NCBI RefSeq assembly: GCF_001428075.1
Contig: NZ_LMSI01000022.1
Location: 1 to 64,000, forward strand
DNA: 64,000 bases
Direction: 5' to 3'
DNA from: Arthrobacter sp. Soil764
GTDB taxonomy: Bacteria > Actinomycetota > Actinomycetes > Actinomycetales > Micrococcaceae
Below are positions 7,113-14,743 of this stretch, piece by piece. How positions within the stretch are numbered: position 1 is the stretch's first letter; each line of letters starts with the position of its first letter. The translations under genes were made by a program, and so were the position numbers. The notes below the pieces were generated by a model. It saw nothing but the letters and a program-made list of their open reading frames with translations, made no database searches and was not told the DNA's origin.

Positions 7113-8549
7113 ATGTCTGCACACATCGGTGTCACCGGCCTCGCCGTCATGGGCGCCAACCTTGCCCGCAACCTTGCCCGCAACGGATTCACCGTTGCCC
7201 TGCACAACAGGTCGGTGGAGAAGACGGACGCGCTGCTGGAGAAGCACGGCTCGGAAGGAGACTTCATCCGGACCGAAACCCTCCAGGAACTGGTGGACTC
7301 CCTGGAGAAGCCCCGCCGCGTGCTCATCATGGTCAAGGCCGGCAAGCCCGTGGATTCGGTCATCGAGCAGCTCGAGCCGCTGCTGGAGCCGGGCGACATC
7401 ATCATCGATGCCGGCAACTCCCACTACGAGGACACCCGCCGCCGGGAAGCCGCGCTGGCCAAAAAGGACCTGCACTTCGTGGGCGTCGGTGTCTCCGGCG
7501 GCGAAGAGGGCGCGCTGAACGGCCCCTCCATCATGCCCGGCGGCTCCAAGGAGTCCTACAAGGCCCTCGGCCCGCTGCTGGAAAAGATCTCCGCAAAGGT
7601 CGACGGCGAGCCCTGCTGCGCGTGGATCGGCACCGACGGCGCGGGCCACTTCGTCAAAATGGTCCACAACGGCATCGAATACGCCGACATGCAGGTCATT
7701 GGTGAGGCCTTCGACCTGCTCCGCTCCGGCGCCGGCATCGAGCCCGCCGAGCAGGCAAAGATCTTCTCCGAGTGGAACCAGGGCGAGCTGTCCTCCTTCC
7801 TGATCGAGATCTCCGCCGAGGTCCTGGCACATGTGGACGCCAGGACCGGCAAACCGTTCGTCGACGTCGTCGTCGACGCCGCCGGCCAGAAGGGCACGGG
7901 CCGCTGGACCGTTATCTCCGCCCTGGAACTGGGCTCGCCGGTTTCCGGCATCGCCGAATCCGTCTTCGCCCGGGCCCTCTCCTCCCAGGCCGCGCAGCGC
8001 AAGCTGGGCCAGGAACTGCTGGCAGGCAACGAGGCCGACGTCGAAATCCCCGAGACGTTCGTTGAGGACGTCCGCCAGGCGCTCTACGCCTCCAAGCTGG
8101 TCTCCTACGCCCAGGGCCTGGACATGCTGACCTCGGCAGCCCGGGAATACGGCTGGGAGCTGAAGCTGGACGAGATCGCCTCCCTGTGGCGCGCCGGCTG
8201 CATCATCCGCGCCGAGCTCCTCAAGGACATCACCAAGGCATACGCCGCGGACGAGAAGCCGGCAAACCTGCTGTTCGCCCCGGCGTTCACCAAGGCCATC
8301 GCCGACGCCCTGCCGGCCTGGCGCCGCGTTGTTGCCACCGCGGTCCAGCTCGGCATCCCGGTGCCGGTGTTCTCCTCATCGCTGGCGTACTACGACGGCC
8401 TGCGCCGCAAGCGCGTGGCCGCCGCCCTGATCCAGGGCCAGCGCGACCTCTTCGGTGCGCACACCTACGGCCGCATCGACACCGAGGGAACCTTCCACAC
8501 CCTCTGGGGCGAAGACAAGTCCGAAATTGAAGCGGTGGACACGCACTAG
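7113..8549 (+). CDS. gnd: 6-phosphogluconate dehydrogenase, decarboxylating
   Basis: Oxidises 6-phosphogluconate to ribulose 5-phosphate with release of CO2 and reduction of NADP+, in the oxidative pentose phosphate pathway. The chosen ATG (MSAHIGVTGLAVMGANLARN) has GGAG 7 bases upstream; 478 residues is the usual length of the long bacterial form. Signature segments include VGVSGGEEGALNGPSIMPGG, the catalytic Lys in HFVKMVHNGIEYADMQ, and the C-terminal AYYDGLRRKRVAA. It stands next to genes feeding gluconate-type acids, which would enter here after phosphorylation. A strong terminator follows. Confidence 0.96.
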   Translation: MSAHIGVTGLAVMGANLARNLARNGFTVALHNRSVEKTDALLEKHGSEGDFIRTETLQELVDSLEKPRRVLIMVKAGKPVDSVIEQLEPLLEPGDIIIDAGNSHYEDTRRREAALAKKDLHFVGVGVSGGEEGALNGPSIMPGGSKESYKALGPLLEKISAKVDGEPCCAWIGTDGAGHFVKMVHNGIEYADMQVIGEAFDLLRSGAGIEPAEQAKIFSEWNQGELSSFLIEISAEVLAHVDARTGKPFVDVVVDAAGQKGTGRWTVISALELGSPVSGIAESVFARALSSQAAQRKLGQELLAGNEADVEIPETFVEDVRQALYASKLVSYAQGLDMLTSAAREYGWELKLDEIASLWRAGCIIRAELLKDITKAYAADEKPANLLFAPAFTKAIADALPAWRRVVATAVQLGIPVPVFSSSLAYYDGLRRKRVAAALIQGQRDLFGAHTYGRIDTEGTFHTLWGEDKSEIEAVDTH

Positions 8550-8570
8550 GTTCCGCTGCAGGTACGCAAG

Positions 8571-8611
8571 AGGCGGGCAGTTTCCGGTGATCCGGAAACT
8601 GCCCGCCTTTT
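8571..8611 (+). terminator. Strong terminator after gnd
   Basis: A 17-bp perfect stem (8571-8587 with 8592-8608) closes a TGAT loop and is followed by a short T run. It could work in both directions, as the converging cysE ends just beyond. Confidence 0.85.
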
Positions 8612-8655
8612 GTTGTCATGCGCTTGCTGGACGGCCCCAAGCCTGATCAGCGCGG

Positions 8656-9240
8656 TTAGAGATGGTATTCGATCTCGTACTCAGCCGGGTCCACGGCGGG
8701 CTTGGTTTCCCGCTGCGCGTCCCGGTGCCTCCATTTGGCAGGAACACCGGTAAGGATCGATTCCGGCGGCGCGTCCTTGACCACGACGGCGTTGGCCCCC
8801 ACGGCACTGTCCCGGCCGATGGTGATGGGCCCCAGGACCTTCGCACCCGCACCGATGGTGACCCGGTCCCCGATGGTGGGGTGGCGCTTGATCCTCGCCA
8901 GTGAACGCCCGCCAAGGGTGACACCGTGGTAGATCATCACGTCCTCGCCGATCTCTGCGGTCTCGCCGATCACCACACCCATGCCGTGGTCAATGAAGAA
9001 CCGCCGGCCGATCGTGGCCCCGGGATGGATCTCAATGCCCGTCCAGGACCGGCCCAACTGGGACAGGAGGCGCGCCGGGAACCGCAGCGACGGGTTTTGC
9101 CACATGCGGTGCGTCAGCCGGTGGATCCAGATGGCATGCAGGCCGGAATAGGCGAAAAAGTTCTCAAAAGAACCTCGAGCCGCCGGGTCGTGGGACCGGG
9201 CGGCGTCGAGGTCTTCCTTCAGTCTTGCGAAAAAGCCCAC
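8656..9240 (-). CDS. cysE: Serine O-acetyltransferase
   Basis: Makes O-acetylserine from serine and acetyl-CoA, the first step of cysteine synthesis. The 194-residue EpsC-type short form carries an N-terminal helical part and a left-handed beta-helix of hexapeptide repeats ([38 protein letters not shown]). The catalytic His pair lies in [13 protein letters not shown] and YHGVTLGG. It begins with GTG and follows cysK by 39 bp in the same direction, so the two form a cysteine-synthesis operon cysK-cysE. Confidence 0.92.
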   Translation of the reverse strand: MGFFARLKEDLDAARSHDPAARGSFENFFAYSGLHAIWIHRLTHRMWQNPSLRFPARLLSQLGRSWTGIEIHPGATIGRRFFIDHGMGVVIGETAEIGEDVMIYHGVTLGGRSLARIKRHPTIGDRVTIGAGAKVLGPITIGRDSAVGANAVVVKDAPPESILTGVPAKWRHRDAQRETKPAVDPAEYEIEYHL

Positions 9241-9279
9241 AAAGTTCTTTCTACAGGAAACGGGCGGAGGGCGGTCTGA

Positions 9280-10215
9280 TCAGCCGCGGATGTCGTCATA
9301 GAGCACGGTGGAGATGTAACGCTCACCGAAGTCGCACACGACCGCCACGATCAGTTTCCCGGCGTTTTCCGGGCGCTTGGCCAGTTCCAGGGCGGCCCAG
9401 ACGATTGCTCCGGAGGAAATGCCGCCCAGGATGCCTTCCTTGATGCCAAGCTCGCGGGCTACGCGGACAGAGTCCTCAAGGGTGGCGTCGATGACCTCGT
9501 CGTAAACGTTGGTGTCCAGCAGTTCCGGGATGAAGTTGGCGCCCAGTCCCTGGATCTTGTGCGGGCCGGGGGCGCCGCCGTTAAGGATGGGGGAGTCCTT
9601 GGGCTCCACGGCCACGATCTGCACGCCGGGCTTGCGTTCCTTCAGCACCTGTCCGACGCCGGTGATGGTTCCGCCGGTGCCGATGCCTGCAACGAAGATG
9701 TCCACGGCGCCGTCGGTGTCTTCCCAGACTTCCTCGGCGGTGGTCCTGCGGTGGATCTCCGGGTTGGCTTCATTCGCGAACTGCTGGGCCCAGATGGAGT
9801 TCTCGGTGTTGGCCACGATTTCCTGGGCCTTTTCCACGGCGCCACGCATGCCCTCGGAGCCCGGGGTGAGAACGATCTCGGCACCGAAGGCGCGCAGCAT
9901 GACCCGGCGCTCGGTGGACATGGTCTCGGGCATGGTGAGGATGACCTTGTACCCGCGGGCGGCACCCACCATGGCCAGGGCGATGCCCGTGTTGCCGGAG
10001 GTGCCTTCGACGATGGTCCCGCCGGGCTTGAGGGCACCTGACTTCTCCGCGGCGTCGATGATGGCAACACCGATGCGGTCCTTGACGCTGTTGGCCGGGT
10101 TGTAGAACTCCAGCTTCACGGCAACGGTGGCGTCCAGCCCCTCGCTGAGCCGGTTCAGCCGGACCAGCGGGGTCCCGCCCACCAGTTGCGTCACATCGTC
10201 ATAGATCCGTGCCAT
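9280..10215 (-). CDS. cysK: Cysteine synthase A (O-acetylserine sulfhydrylase)
   Basis: PLP enzyme that converts O-acetylserine and sulfide to cysteine. The PLP lysine sits in [11 protein letters not shown]; the phosphate loop [12 protein letters not shown] and the substrate loop [11 protein letters not shown] are clear. The start MARIYDD (10215) is preferred over an ATG 6 bp upstream because AGG in ATAGGCG is then about 9 bases away. The resulting 311 residues match the family. First gene of the operon with cysE. No sulfur-responsive leader was recognised in the 65-bp gap to msrA. Confidence 0.95.
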   Translation of the reverse strand: MARIYDDVTQLVGGTPLVRLNRLSEGLDATVAVKLEFYNPANSVKDRIGVAIIDAAEKSGALKPGGTIVEGTSGNTGIALAMVGAARGYKVILTMPETMSTERRVMLRAFGAEIVLTPGSEGMRGAVEKAQEIVANTENSIWAQQFANEANPEIHRRTTAEEVWEDTDGAVDIFVAGIGTGGTITGVGQVLKERKPGVQIVAVEPKDSPILNGGAPGPHKIQGLGANFIPELLDTNVYDEVIDATLEDSVRVARELGIKEGILGGISSGAIVWAALELAKRPENAGKLIVAVVCDFGERYISTVLYDDIRG

Positions 10216-10280
10216 GTACATACGCCTATCTCTAAGGGGTGGATACTGAGGTCAGCCTAACGAGGCCGTGTAACGACAGG

Positions 10281-10805
10281 CTAAGCGTTAAGCCATGCAG
10301 AGTAATATTTCCGGGCCTTGGCCAGCTTGGGGTTGATGATCACCTGGCAGTACCCCTGCTCCGGGTGCTTGGCGTAGTAGTTCTGGTGGAATTCTTCGGC
10401 AACGTAAAACCGCGGCAGGCGGCTGACCTCGGTGACGATCGGGTGCGGCCACAGGGCCTGGTTCCGTTCGATGGCTTCCTCGAACAGGATCTTCTCCTCG
10501 GTGGTCTCGTAGAACATCGAGGAGCGGTACTGGGTGCCCACGTCGTATCCCTGCCGGTTCAGCGTAGTGGGGTCATGCAGGGCGAAGAACATGTCCAGGA
10601 TGACTTCCGCAGGGATGACCTCCTCGTCGAACGTCACCGCCACCACCTCGGCATGGCCCGTGGTTCCGTTGCAGACCGAGTAGTAGTCCGGGTGGGGATC
10701 GTGCCCGCCGGTGTACCCGGACACCACAGAGGTGACGCCTTTGGTTTTCTGGTAGACGGCGTCAAGGCACCAGAAGCAGCCTCCGCCAAGAACAAAAGTT
10801 TTCAT
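10281..10805 (-). CDS. msrA: Peptide methionine sulfoxide reductase A
   Basis: Repairs S-methionine sulfoxide in proteins. The catalytic Cys10 sits in GGGCFWCLDAVY, with the family motifs GVTSVVSGYTGGH and YDVGTQYRS. The start at 10805 (MKTFVLGG) has AGAGG at good spacing; upstream in-frame codons lack family sequence. 174 residues is typical. A single C-terminal Cys in QGYCQV could act as the resolving residue, or recycling may run through mycothiol. Confidence 0.95.
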   Translation of the reverse strand: MKTFVLGGGCFWCLDAVYQKTKGVTSVVSGYTGGHDPHPDYYSVCNGTTGHAEVVAVTFDEEVIPAEVILDMFFALHDPTTLNRQGYDVGTQYRSSMFYETTEEKILFEEAIERNQALWPHPIVTEVSRLPRFYVAEEFHQNYYAKHPEQGYCQVIINPKLAKARKYYSAWLNA

Positions 10806-10905
10806 GACCTCTTCAATGGTTGGCGGGCCCGGATGATTCCCGCGCCGGCCGGCGCAATGATCGCAAACTGCGGCGGCCGGAAGCCGATGGGGTAAAACTA
10901 AGACT

Positions 10906-11829
10906 ATGGAACCTGTGGACACCGACGTTACCGGCCAGGCAGATCACGACGGCGAAGCCTCCCCGGACACGCCGGCTCCGGCCGGTTCCGCAGGCGCCCC
11001 CACCTTGGCCGAACTGCTTCTGGCGGTAGAGGAACTGTGGCCGGAGTCGCTGGCGGAAAACTGGGACGAGGTGGGGCTGGTGGCAGGACACCCGTCCGCC
11101 CCGGTGACCAAGGTGATGTTTGCGGTGGATCCCACACTGGAGGTCATCGACGAAGCCGTTGAGTGGGGAGCCGAGCTGCTCATCACCCATCACCCCCTGT
11201 TGCTGAAAGGCGTCACGTCGGTCGCCGCCACCTCCGCGAAGGGCCGCGCTGTCCACCGGCTCATCGAGTCGGGGACGGCACTGCTGACGGTGCACACCAA
11301 CGGGGACTCCGCCGTCGGAGGCGTTTCCGATGTCCTGGCCGACGCCCTGGGCCTCCAGGACGTCGCGCCGCTCACGGTGGCGGCCAACGGACTGCCGGAG
11401 GAAGGCATCGGCAGGGTGGGCGACCTTGCGGACGCCATGAGCCTGGGCGACTTCGCGGCCCGGGTCTTCGGAATCCTCCCGTCCGTTGCCGGCGGAGTGC
11501 GGGTCTCCGGCGACAAGGACGGACTGGTGCGGCGCATAGCGGTATGCGGCGGTGCCGGCGATTCCCTCTTCAACGAGGTGCGGGCAAGCAACGCCGACGT
11601 CTATGTCACCGCGGACCTCCGCCACCACCCGGCATCGGAGGCGCGGGAGGCCGCCCTCAATGGACGGCCCTATTTGGTGGACGTCTCGCACTTTGCCAGT
11701 GAGTGGCTGTGGCTCCCGGCGGCCGCTGCAGCCCTGGGCAACGTCCTGGCCGACCAGGGCCATGAAGTGGAGATCCAGGTCAGCACCACCAACAGTGATC
11801 CGTGGGACTTCATCCTGACCCCCGGCTAA
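10906..11829 (+). CDS. Nif3-like dinuclear metal centre protein
   Basis: NIF3/YbgI-family protein, 307 residues, a hexameric ring protein with a two-metal site; its role is uncertain (GTP cyclohydrolase I type 2-like in name only). Motifs: NWDEVGLVAGHP, the metal-binding ITHHPLLLKG, VHTNGDSAVGGVSDVLA, CGGAGDSL, and the C-terminal DVSHFASEW. A Thr/Pro/Ala-rich N-terminal extension of about 30 residues precedes the fold. TAAAAC lies 7 nt before the ATG, so the mRNA may be leaderless. It is followed after 108 bp by the coiled-coil zinc-ribbon-like gene, a neighbourhood conserved in actinobacteria. Confidence 0.87.
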   Translation: MEPVDTDVTGQADHDGEASPDTPAPAGSAGAPTLAELLLAVEELWPESLAENWDEVGLVAGHPSAPVTKVMFAVDPTLEVIDEAVEWGAELLITHHPLLLKGVTSVAATSAKGRAVHRLIESGTALLTVHTNGDSAVGGVSDVLADALGLQDVAPLTVAANGLPEEGIGRVGDLADAMSLGDFAARVFGILPSVAGGVRVSGDKDGLVRRIAVCGGAGDSLFNEVRASNADVYVTADLRHHPASEAREAALNGRPYLVDVSHFASEWLWLPAAAAALGNVLADQGHEVEIQVSTTNSDPWDFILTPG

Positions 11830-11937
11830 TCGGACGGCGGGGATGCGGCACGGCGGGGGAGCAGGCCACGCGCTAGAGTCTAGGAAGCGCCGGTTCGGTG
11901 CCCGGCTGCGGCCGGAAGGGATTTAGCGGAGGTAACA

Positions 11938-12675
11938 GTGGCCAAGGCAGCACCGGCGGAACAGTTGAAGTTACTCGAACTGCAGGGGCTGGATGCCCGG
12001 CTGAAGGGCCTCGCCAACCGCCGCCGCACGCTGGAAAACGATCCCCGCATCACGGACCTTGAGGCCGCCCTGTCCGTTGCCAACGGGGAACTGGGCGCGG
12101 CCAAGGTGGCTGTGCACGACGCCGAGGCAGAGCTGAAGAGGGCCGAGGCGGACGTGGAACAGGTCGCCTCGCGCATTCAGCGCGATGAGGCCCGGCTGAA
12201 CAGCGGCACGGGTCTGTCCAAGGACCTGGTGGCCCTCCAGAAGGACATCGCCTCACTCAACAAGAGGCGCTCGGACCTGGAGGACATCGAACTCGAGGTG
12301 ATGGAGCGGCTCGACAGCCTGCGGGAACGGCAGGCAGCCCAGCAGCAGATTGTCGACGACATCCAGGGCTCCTTCGCCACCATCAGGGCAGAGCTGGACG
12401 CTGCCCTCGCCGAGGTCGAAACCGAAGCTGCAGGCCTTCGCGCCCAGCGTGCCGACTTCGCCGCGGCTTTGGATGCGGGCATGCTGGGAGTTTACGAAAA
12501 GACCCTCGCAAGACGCGGAGTGGGTGCCGCTCGCCTCTTCCACGGCACCTCCGAGGCCTCCGGCATGAAGCTCAGCCCCGGCGATCTCGCGGAGATCAAG
12601 GCCGCGGCCGCGGATGACATCGTGTTCTGCCCGGACTCAGGCGCCATCCTGGTCCGCTCCGACGAATGGTCCTGA
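11938..12675 (+). CDS. Coiled-coil protein with degenerate C4 zinc ribbon
   Basis: A 245-residue protein of the actinobacterial 'zinc ribbon domain' family (CdsZ-like): a long antiparallel coiled coil (about 5-180, many Glu/Arg/Lys/Leu heptads) then a C-terminal ribbon. The start is GTG 11938 with GGAGGT upstream. In relatives the ribbon reads C-x2-C...C-x2-C; here the corresponding segments are SEAS-GMKLSP and CPDSGAILVR, so three of the four cysteines appear to have become serine. Zinc binding is therefore doubtful, while the rest of the domain is preserved. It follows the Nif3-like gene. Function of the family is not firmly known; a nucleic-acid or translation role has been proposed. Confidence 0.82.
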   Translation: MAKAAPAEQLKLLELQGLDARLKGLANRRRTLENDPRITDLEAALSVANGELGAAKVAVHDAEAELKRAEADVEQVASRIQRDEARLNSGTGLSKDLVALQKDIASLNKRRSDLEDIELEVMERLDSLRERQAAQQQIVDDIQGSFATIRAELDAALAEVETEAAGLRAQRADFAAALDAGMLGVYEKTLARRGVGAARLFHGTSEASGMKLSPGDLAEIKAAAADDIVFCPDSGAILVRSDEWS

Positions 12676-12683
12676 CCGGCTGA

Positions 12684-13448
12684 TCAGCCCGGCAGGATGA
12701 TGTTCAGGGCGTGCGGCTTGCGCGCTGTGCCCGGCACCAGTTCGGCGTCCCATTTCTCCCGGGCAGCCTTCAAAAGGTCCGACGGCGCCGCCGGGGCTTT
12801 CCCGCGCCGTGTCAGCAGGTGCCGCGCCAGTTCGCCCCGGGTGTGCTTGGCAAAGTGGCTCACCACTTTGCGGACCCCACCGGCTTCCGTGAATACATTC
12901 ACCGTCACGGTCCGTTCCGGCGGCGGCGCCCAGGCGGCCGCGTAGGTGCTGGACCGGCAGTCCACCAGCAGGTGCCCCTGGGCCAGGGTGCCCAGTGTCT
13001 GACCAAGCTGTGCCTTCCAGAATGGAGCCAGCCGGCCGACGTCGGGCAGGGCGGTGCCCATGGAAAGCCGGTAGGCGGGGACGCTGTCGCCGAAGCGAAG
13101 GGCTCCCCACAGTGCGGAAATCACCAGGACGGACGCGTCCGCCTTGCGCCGCTGGGCCGGTGTCAGGCTCCGGTAGCCCAGCGCGTCGTAAAGGACGCCC
13201 GAGTAGATGCTGTGTGCAGGGGCGGCCGGTTCGGCATGCAGGCGGGTGTTGCGTTCAACATCTTCGCGCAGCGAGGCCCCCACGCCCAGCAGGGCCAGGG
13301 CGTCCTGGTGGGCGCTGGCCGTTCCCAACGCCTCGAGGACCTTGGCGCGGTACGGGTTGAGTTCCGGGAAGCCCAGCGAAGACCAGTCGACGGCGGGCCC
13401 ACGGAGCGCGGGTGTCTTGCCTTCGGAAGGGGGAAGCAGAATCAGCAC
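12684..13448 (-). CDS. yaaA: Peroxide stress protein YaaA family
   Basis: DUF328/YaaA protein, 254 residues, known in E. coli for limiting free iron and DNA damage during peroxide stress. The N-terminal LILLPPSEGKT signature, SIYSGVLYDALGY, VISALWGALRFGDSVPAYRLSMG and a C-terminal VVSHFAKHTRGELARHLL are all present. The GTG start lies 6 nt after a TAGGAT -10 box on the reverse strand, so the transcript is probably leaderless. Converges with the coiled-coil gene, 8 bp apart. Confidence 0.9.
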   Translation of the reverse strand: MLILLPPSEGKTPALRGPAVDWSSLGFPELNPYRAKVLEALGTASAHQDALALLGVGASLREDVERNTRLHAEPAAPAHSIYSGVLYDALGYRSLTPAQRRKADASVLVISALWGALRFGDSVPAYRLSMGTALPDVGRLAPFWKAQLGQTLGTLAQGHLLVDCRSSTYAAAWAPPPERTVTVNVFTEAGGVRKVVSHFAKHTRGELARHLLTRRGKAPAAPSDLLKAAREKWDAELVPGTARKPHALNIILPG

Positions 13449-13454
13449 CGTCCG

Positions 13455-13460
13455 ATCCTA
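13455..13460 (-). promoter_or_regulatory. -10 box of leaderless yaaA
   Basis: Reverse-strand TAGGAT is separated by 6 nt from the GTG start at 13448. Confidence 0.5.
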
Positions 13461-13490
13461 CCGGCGACAAAAGCGGCGTGCGGGCGCCGG

Positions 13491-13496
13491 TAGACT
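13491..13496 (+). promoter_or_regulatory. -10 box of rnpB
   Basis: TAGACT ends 6 nt before the first base of the terminal stem of the RNase P RNA (13503), the expected distance to the transcription start. Confidence 0.5.
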
Positions 13497-13502
13497 GGAC
13501 GT

Positions 13503-13892
13503 GGATGGGACAGCCAGACGGCCGCGCGTCACGTAAGTGACTCGAGGAACGTCCGGGCTCCGCAGGGCAGGGTGGTGGGTAACGCCCACTCGGGGTAACC
13601 CGCAGGCCAGTGCCACAGAAAACAGACCGCCTGCATGTCCGGCTTTGGCCGGCAGGGCAGGTAAGGGTGAAACGGTGGTGTAAGAGACCACCAGCTTCCC
13701 GGGTGACCGGGAAGGCTAGGTAAACCCCACCCGGAGCAAGGCCAGACAGGACACGTTCGAGGGCTGCCCGCCCAAGTGTCCGGGTAGGCCGCTGGAGGGT
13801 GCCGGCAACGGTACTCGTAGATGGATGGCCGTCGCTCCCTTTTCCGGTAACGGGAGGGGAGAACAGAACCCGGCGTACCGGCTGTCCCATCC
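13503..13892 (+). ncRNA. rnpB: RNase P RNA, class A
   Basis: Catalytic RNA that trims tRNA 5' leaders. The 5' segment GGATGGGACAGCC (13503-13515) pairs with GGCTGTCCCATCC (13880-13892) as helix P1. Conserved core blocks are GAGGAACGTCCGGGCTCC (P4 region, about 13543-13560), ACAGAAAACAGACCGCC, AAGGGTGAAACGGTGGTGTAAGAGACCACC, and the 3' ACAGAACCCGGCGTACCGG. No protein-coding reading in this stretch is credible. About 390 nt, normal for a high-GC actinobacterium. Confidence 0.97.
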
Positions 13893-13937
13893 GCACACCG
13901 GGTTTGACCCTGGGCGCCGTGTTGGGGATGCTGGACC

Positions 13938-14471
13938 GTGCCCGTAATCCCTGATCCCCGTCGTGCGGCCCGGGCGGGCGTTCCCGGCGTCCGTTCCCAG
14001 ATCTTTGCACTTGGTGGGTTCCTTGCGCTGTCCGCCGTTGCATGGCTTCTCGCATCGGTTCCGATCATCCTCAATTCCAACGGCTGGTTTGCCGGTTCGG
14101 TGAAAGCACCGTGGATGCCGCCGGCGTGGATGTTCCGGACCACCTGGATGCTGCTGTACATCGGAGTGGCAGTAGCCGCGTGGCTGGTTTGGCGCAAGGG
14201 CGGCCTGACCGGAGGCACCCGTGCGGGCTACGCTGTCCAGCTGGTGCTCAACGCGGCGTGGCCGATGGCGTTTTTCGCCCTGTATCCAATGCTCGGTGCT
14301 GCCGCCCTCTGGGCCGCCTTCATGGTCATCTTCGCACTCGCAGCAACCCTGGCCTTCCTGGTCCTGCGGTTCGGGCCGGTGGACGCCGCCGCCGGTTTCC
14401 TGGTGCTGCCGTACTTTTCCTGGGTTGTCTTTTCCGCCAGCCTGAACCTCTATTCAGCCGTCCACAACTGA
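13938..14471 (+). CDS. TspO/MBR family membrane protein
   Basis: Tryptophan-rich sensory protein of the TspO family, 177 residues with five predicted membrane helices. The hallmark loop WFAGSVKAPWMPPAWMF lies between helices 1 and 2, and LNAAWPMAFFALYPML follows in helix 3. TspO proteins bind porphyrins and other hydrophobic ligands and take part in stress regulation. The start is GTG 13938, just after rnpB; a conventional ribosome site is weak, so the N-terminus (about 20 polar residues before helix 1) is uncertain. Confidence 0.85.
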   Translation: MPVIPDPRRAARAGVPGVRSQIFALGGFLALSAVAWLLASVPIILNSNGWFAGSVKAPWMPPAWMFRTTWMLLYIGVAVAAWLVWRKGGLTGGTRAGYAVQLVLNAAWPMAFFALYPMLGAAALWAAFMVIFALAATLAFLVLRFGPVDAAAGFLVLPYFSWVVFSASLNLYSAVHN

Positions 14472-14587
14472 GGCCCGGCAACGGCAGGGGCCTCTGCAGG
14501 TCTGCGGCCATGTGAGTGAATTCACGCAGCGCAAGCGTGTTCCCTGCAGCGGGCCAAATTAGAATAGTTCACGGACGCAGGAGTTCT

Positions 14588-14622
14588 ACCGCCGAAAGTT
14601 GCGCCCGCAGCCGGCGGTTTTT
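14588..14622 (+). terminator. Terminator or attenuator in the gapB leader
   Basis: ACCGCCG (14588-14594) pairs with CGGCGGT (14612-14618), followed by TTTTCTTT. A TAGAAT -10-like box at 14570-14575 lies only about 18 bp upstream, so a transcript started there would meet the hairpin almost at once. It may instead end tspO transcription, whose stop is 117 bp upstream. Confidence 0.5.
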
Positions 14623-14699
14623 CTTTGCACGCGATCCAGGCGCCTGGGGGCCATCCCTGCAGGCGCCGGTGCCCCTGGACATCATCAGGTGGCCTACAT

Positions 14700-14721
14700 C
14701 CGTGTACGAGGACGTACACGG
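14700..14721 (+). promoter_or_regulatory. Inverted repeat just before gapB ribosome site
   Basis: CCGTGTACG (14700-14708), a 4-nt AGGA spacer and CGTACACGG (14713-14721) form a perfect 9-bp inverted repeat that ends 7 bp before the GAGGAAGG ribosome site. It could be a DNA operator or an RNA hairpin that affects translation. Confidence 0.5.
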
Positions 14722-14743
14722 CTGAACCGAGGAAGGTATTTCT

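Noticed and set aside
13255..14218. Reverse-strand open frames across rnpB
   Set aside because: They cover the RNase P RNA and tspO-like gene; composition is that of shadow frames in high-GC DNA.
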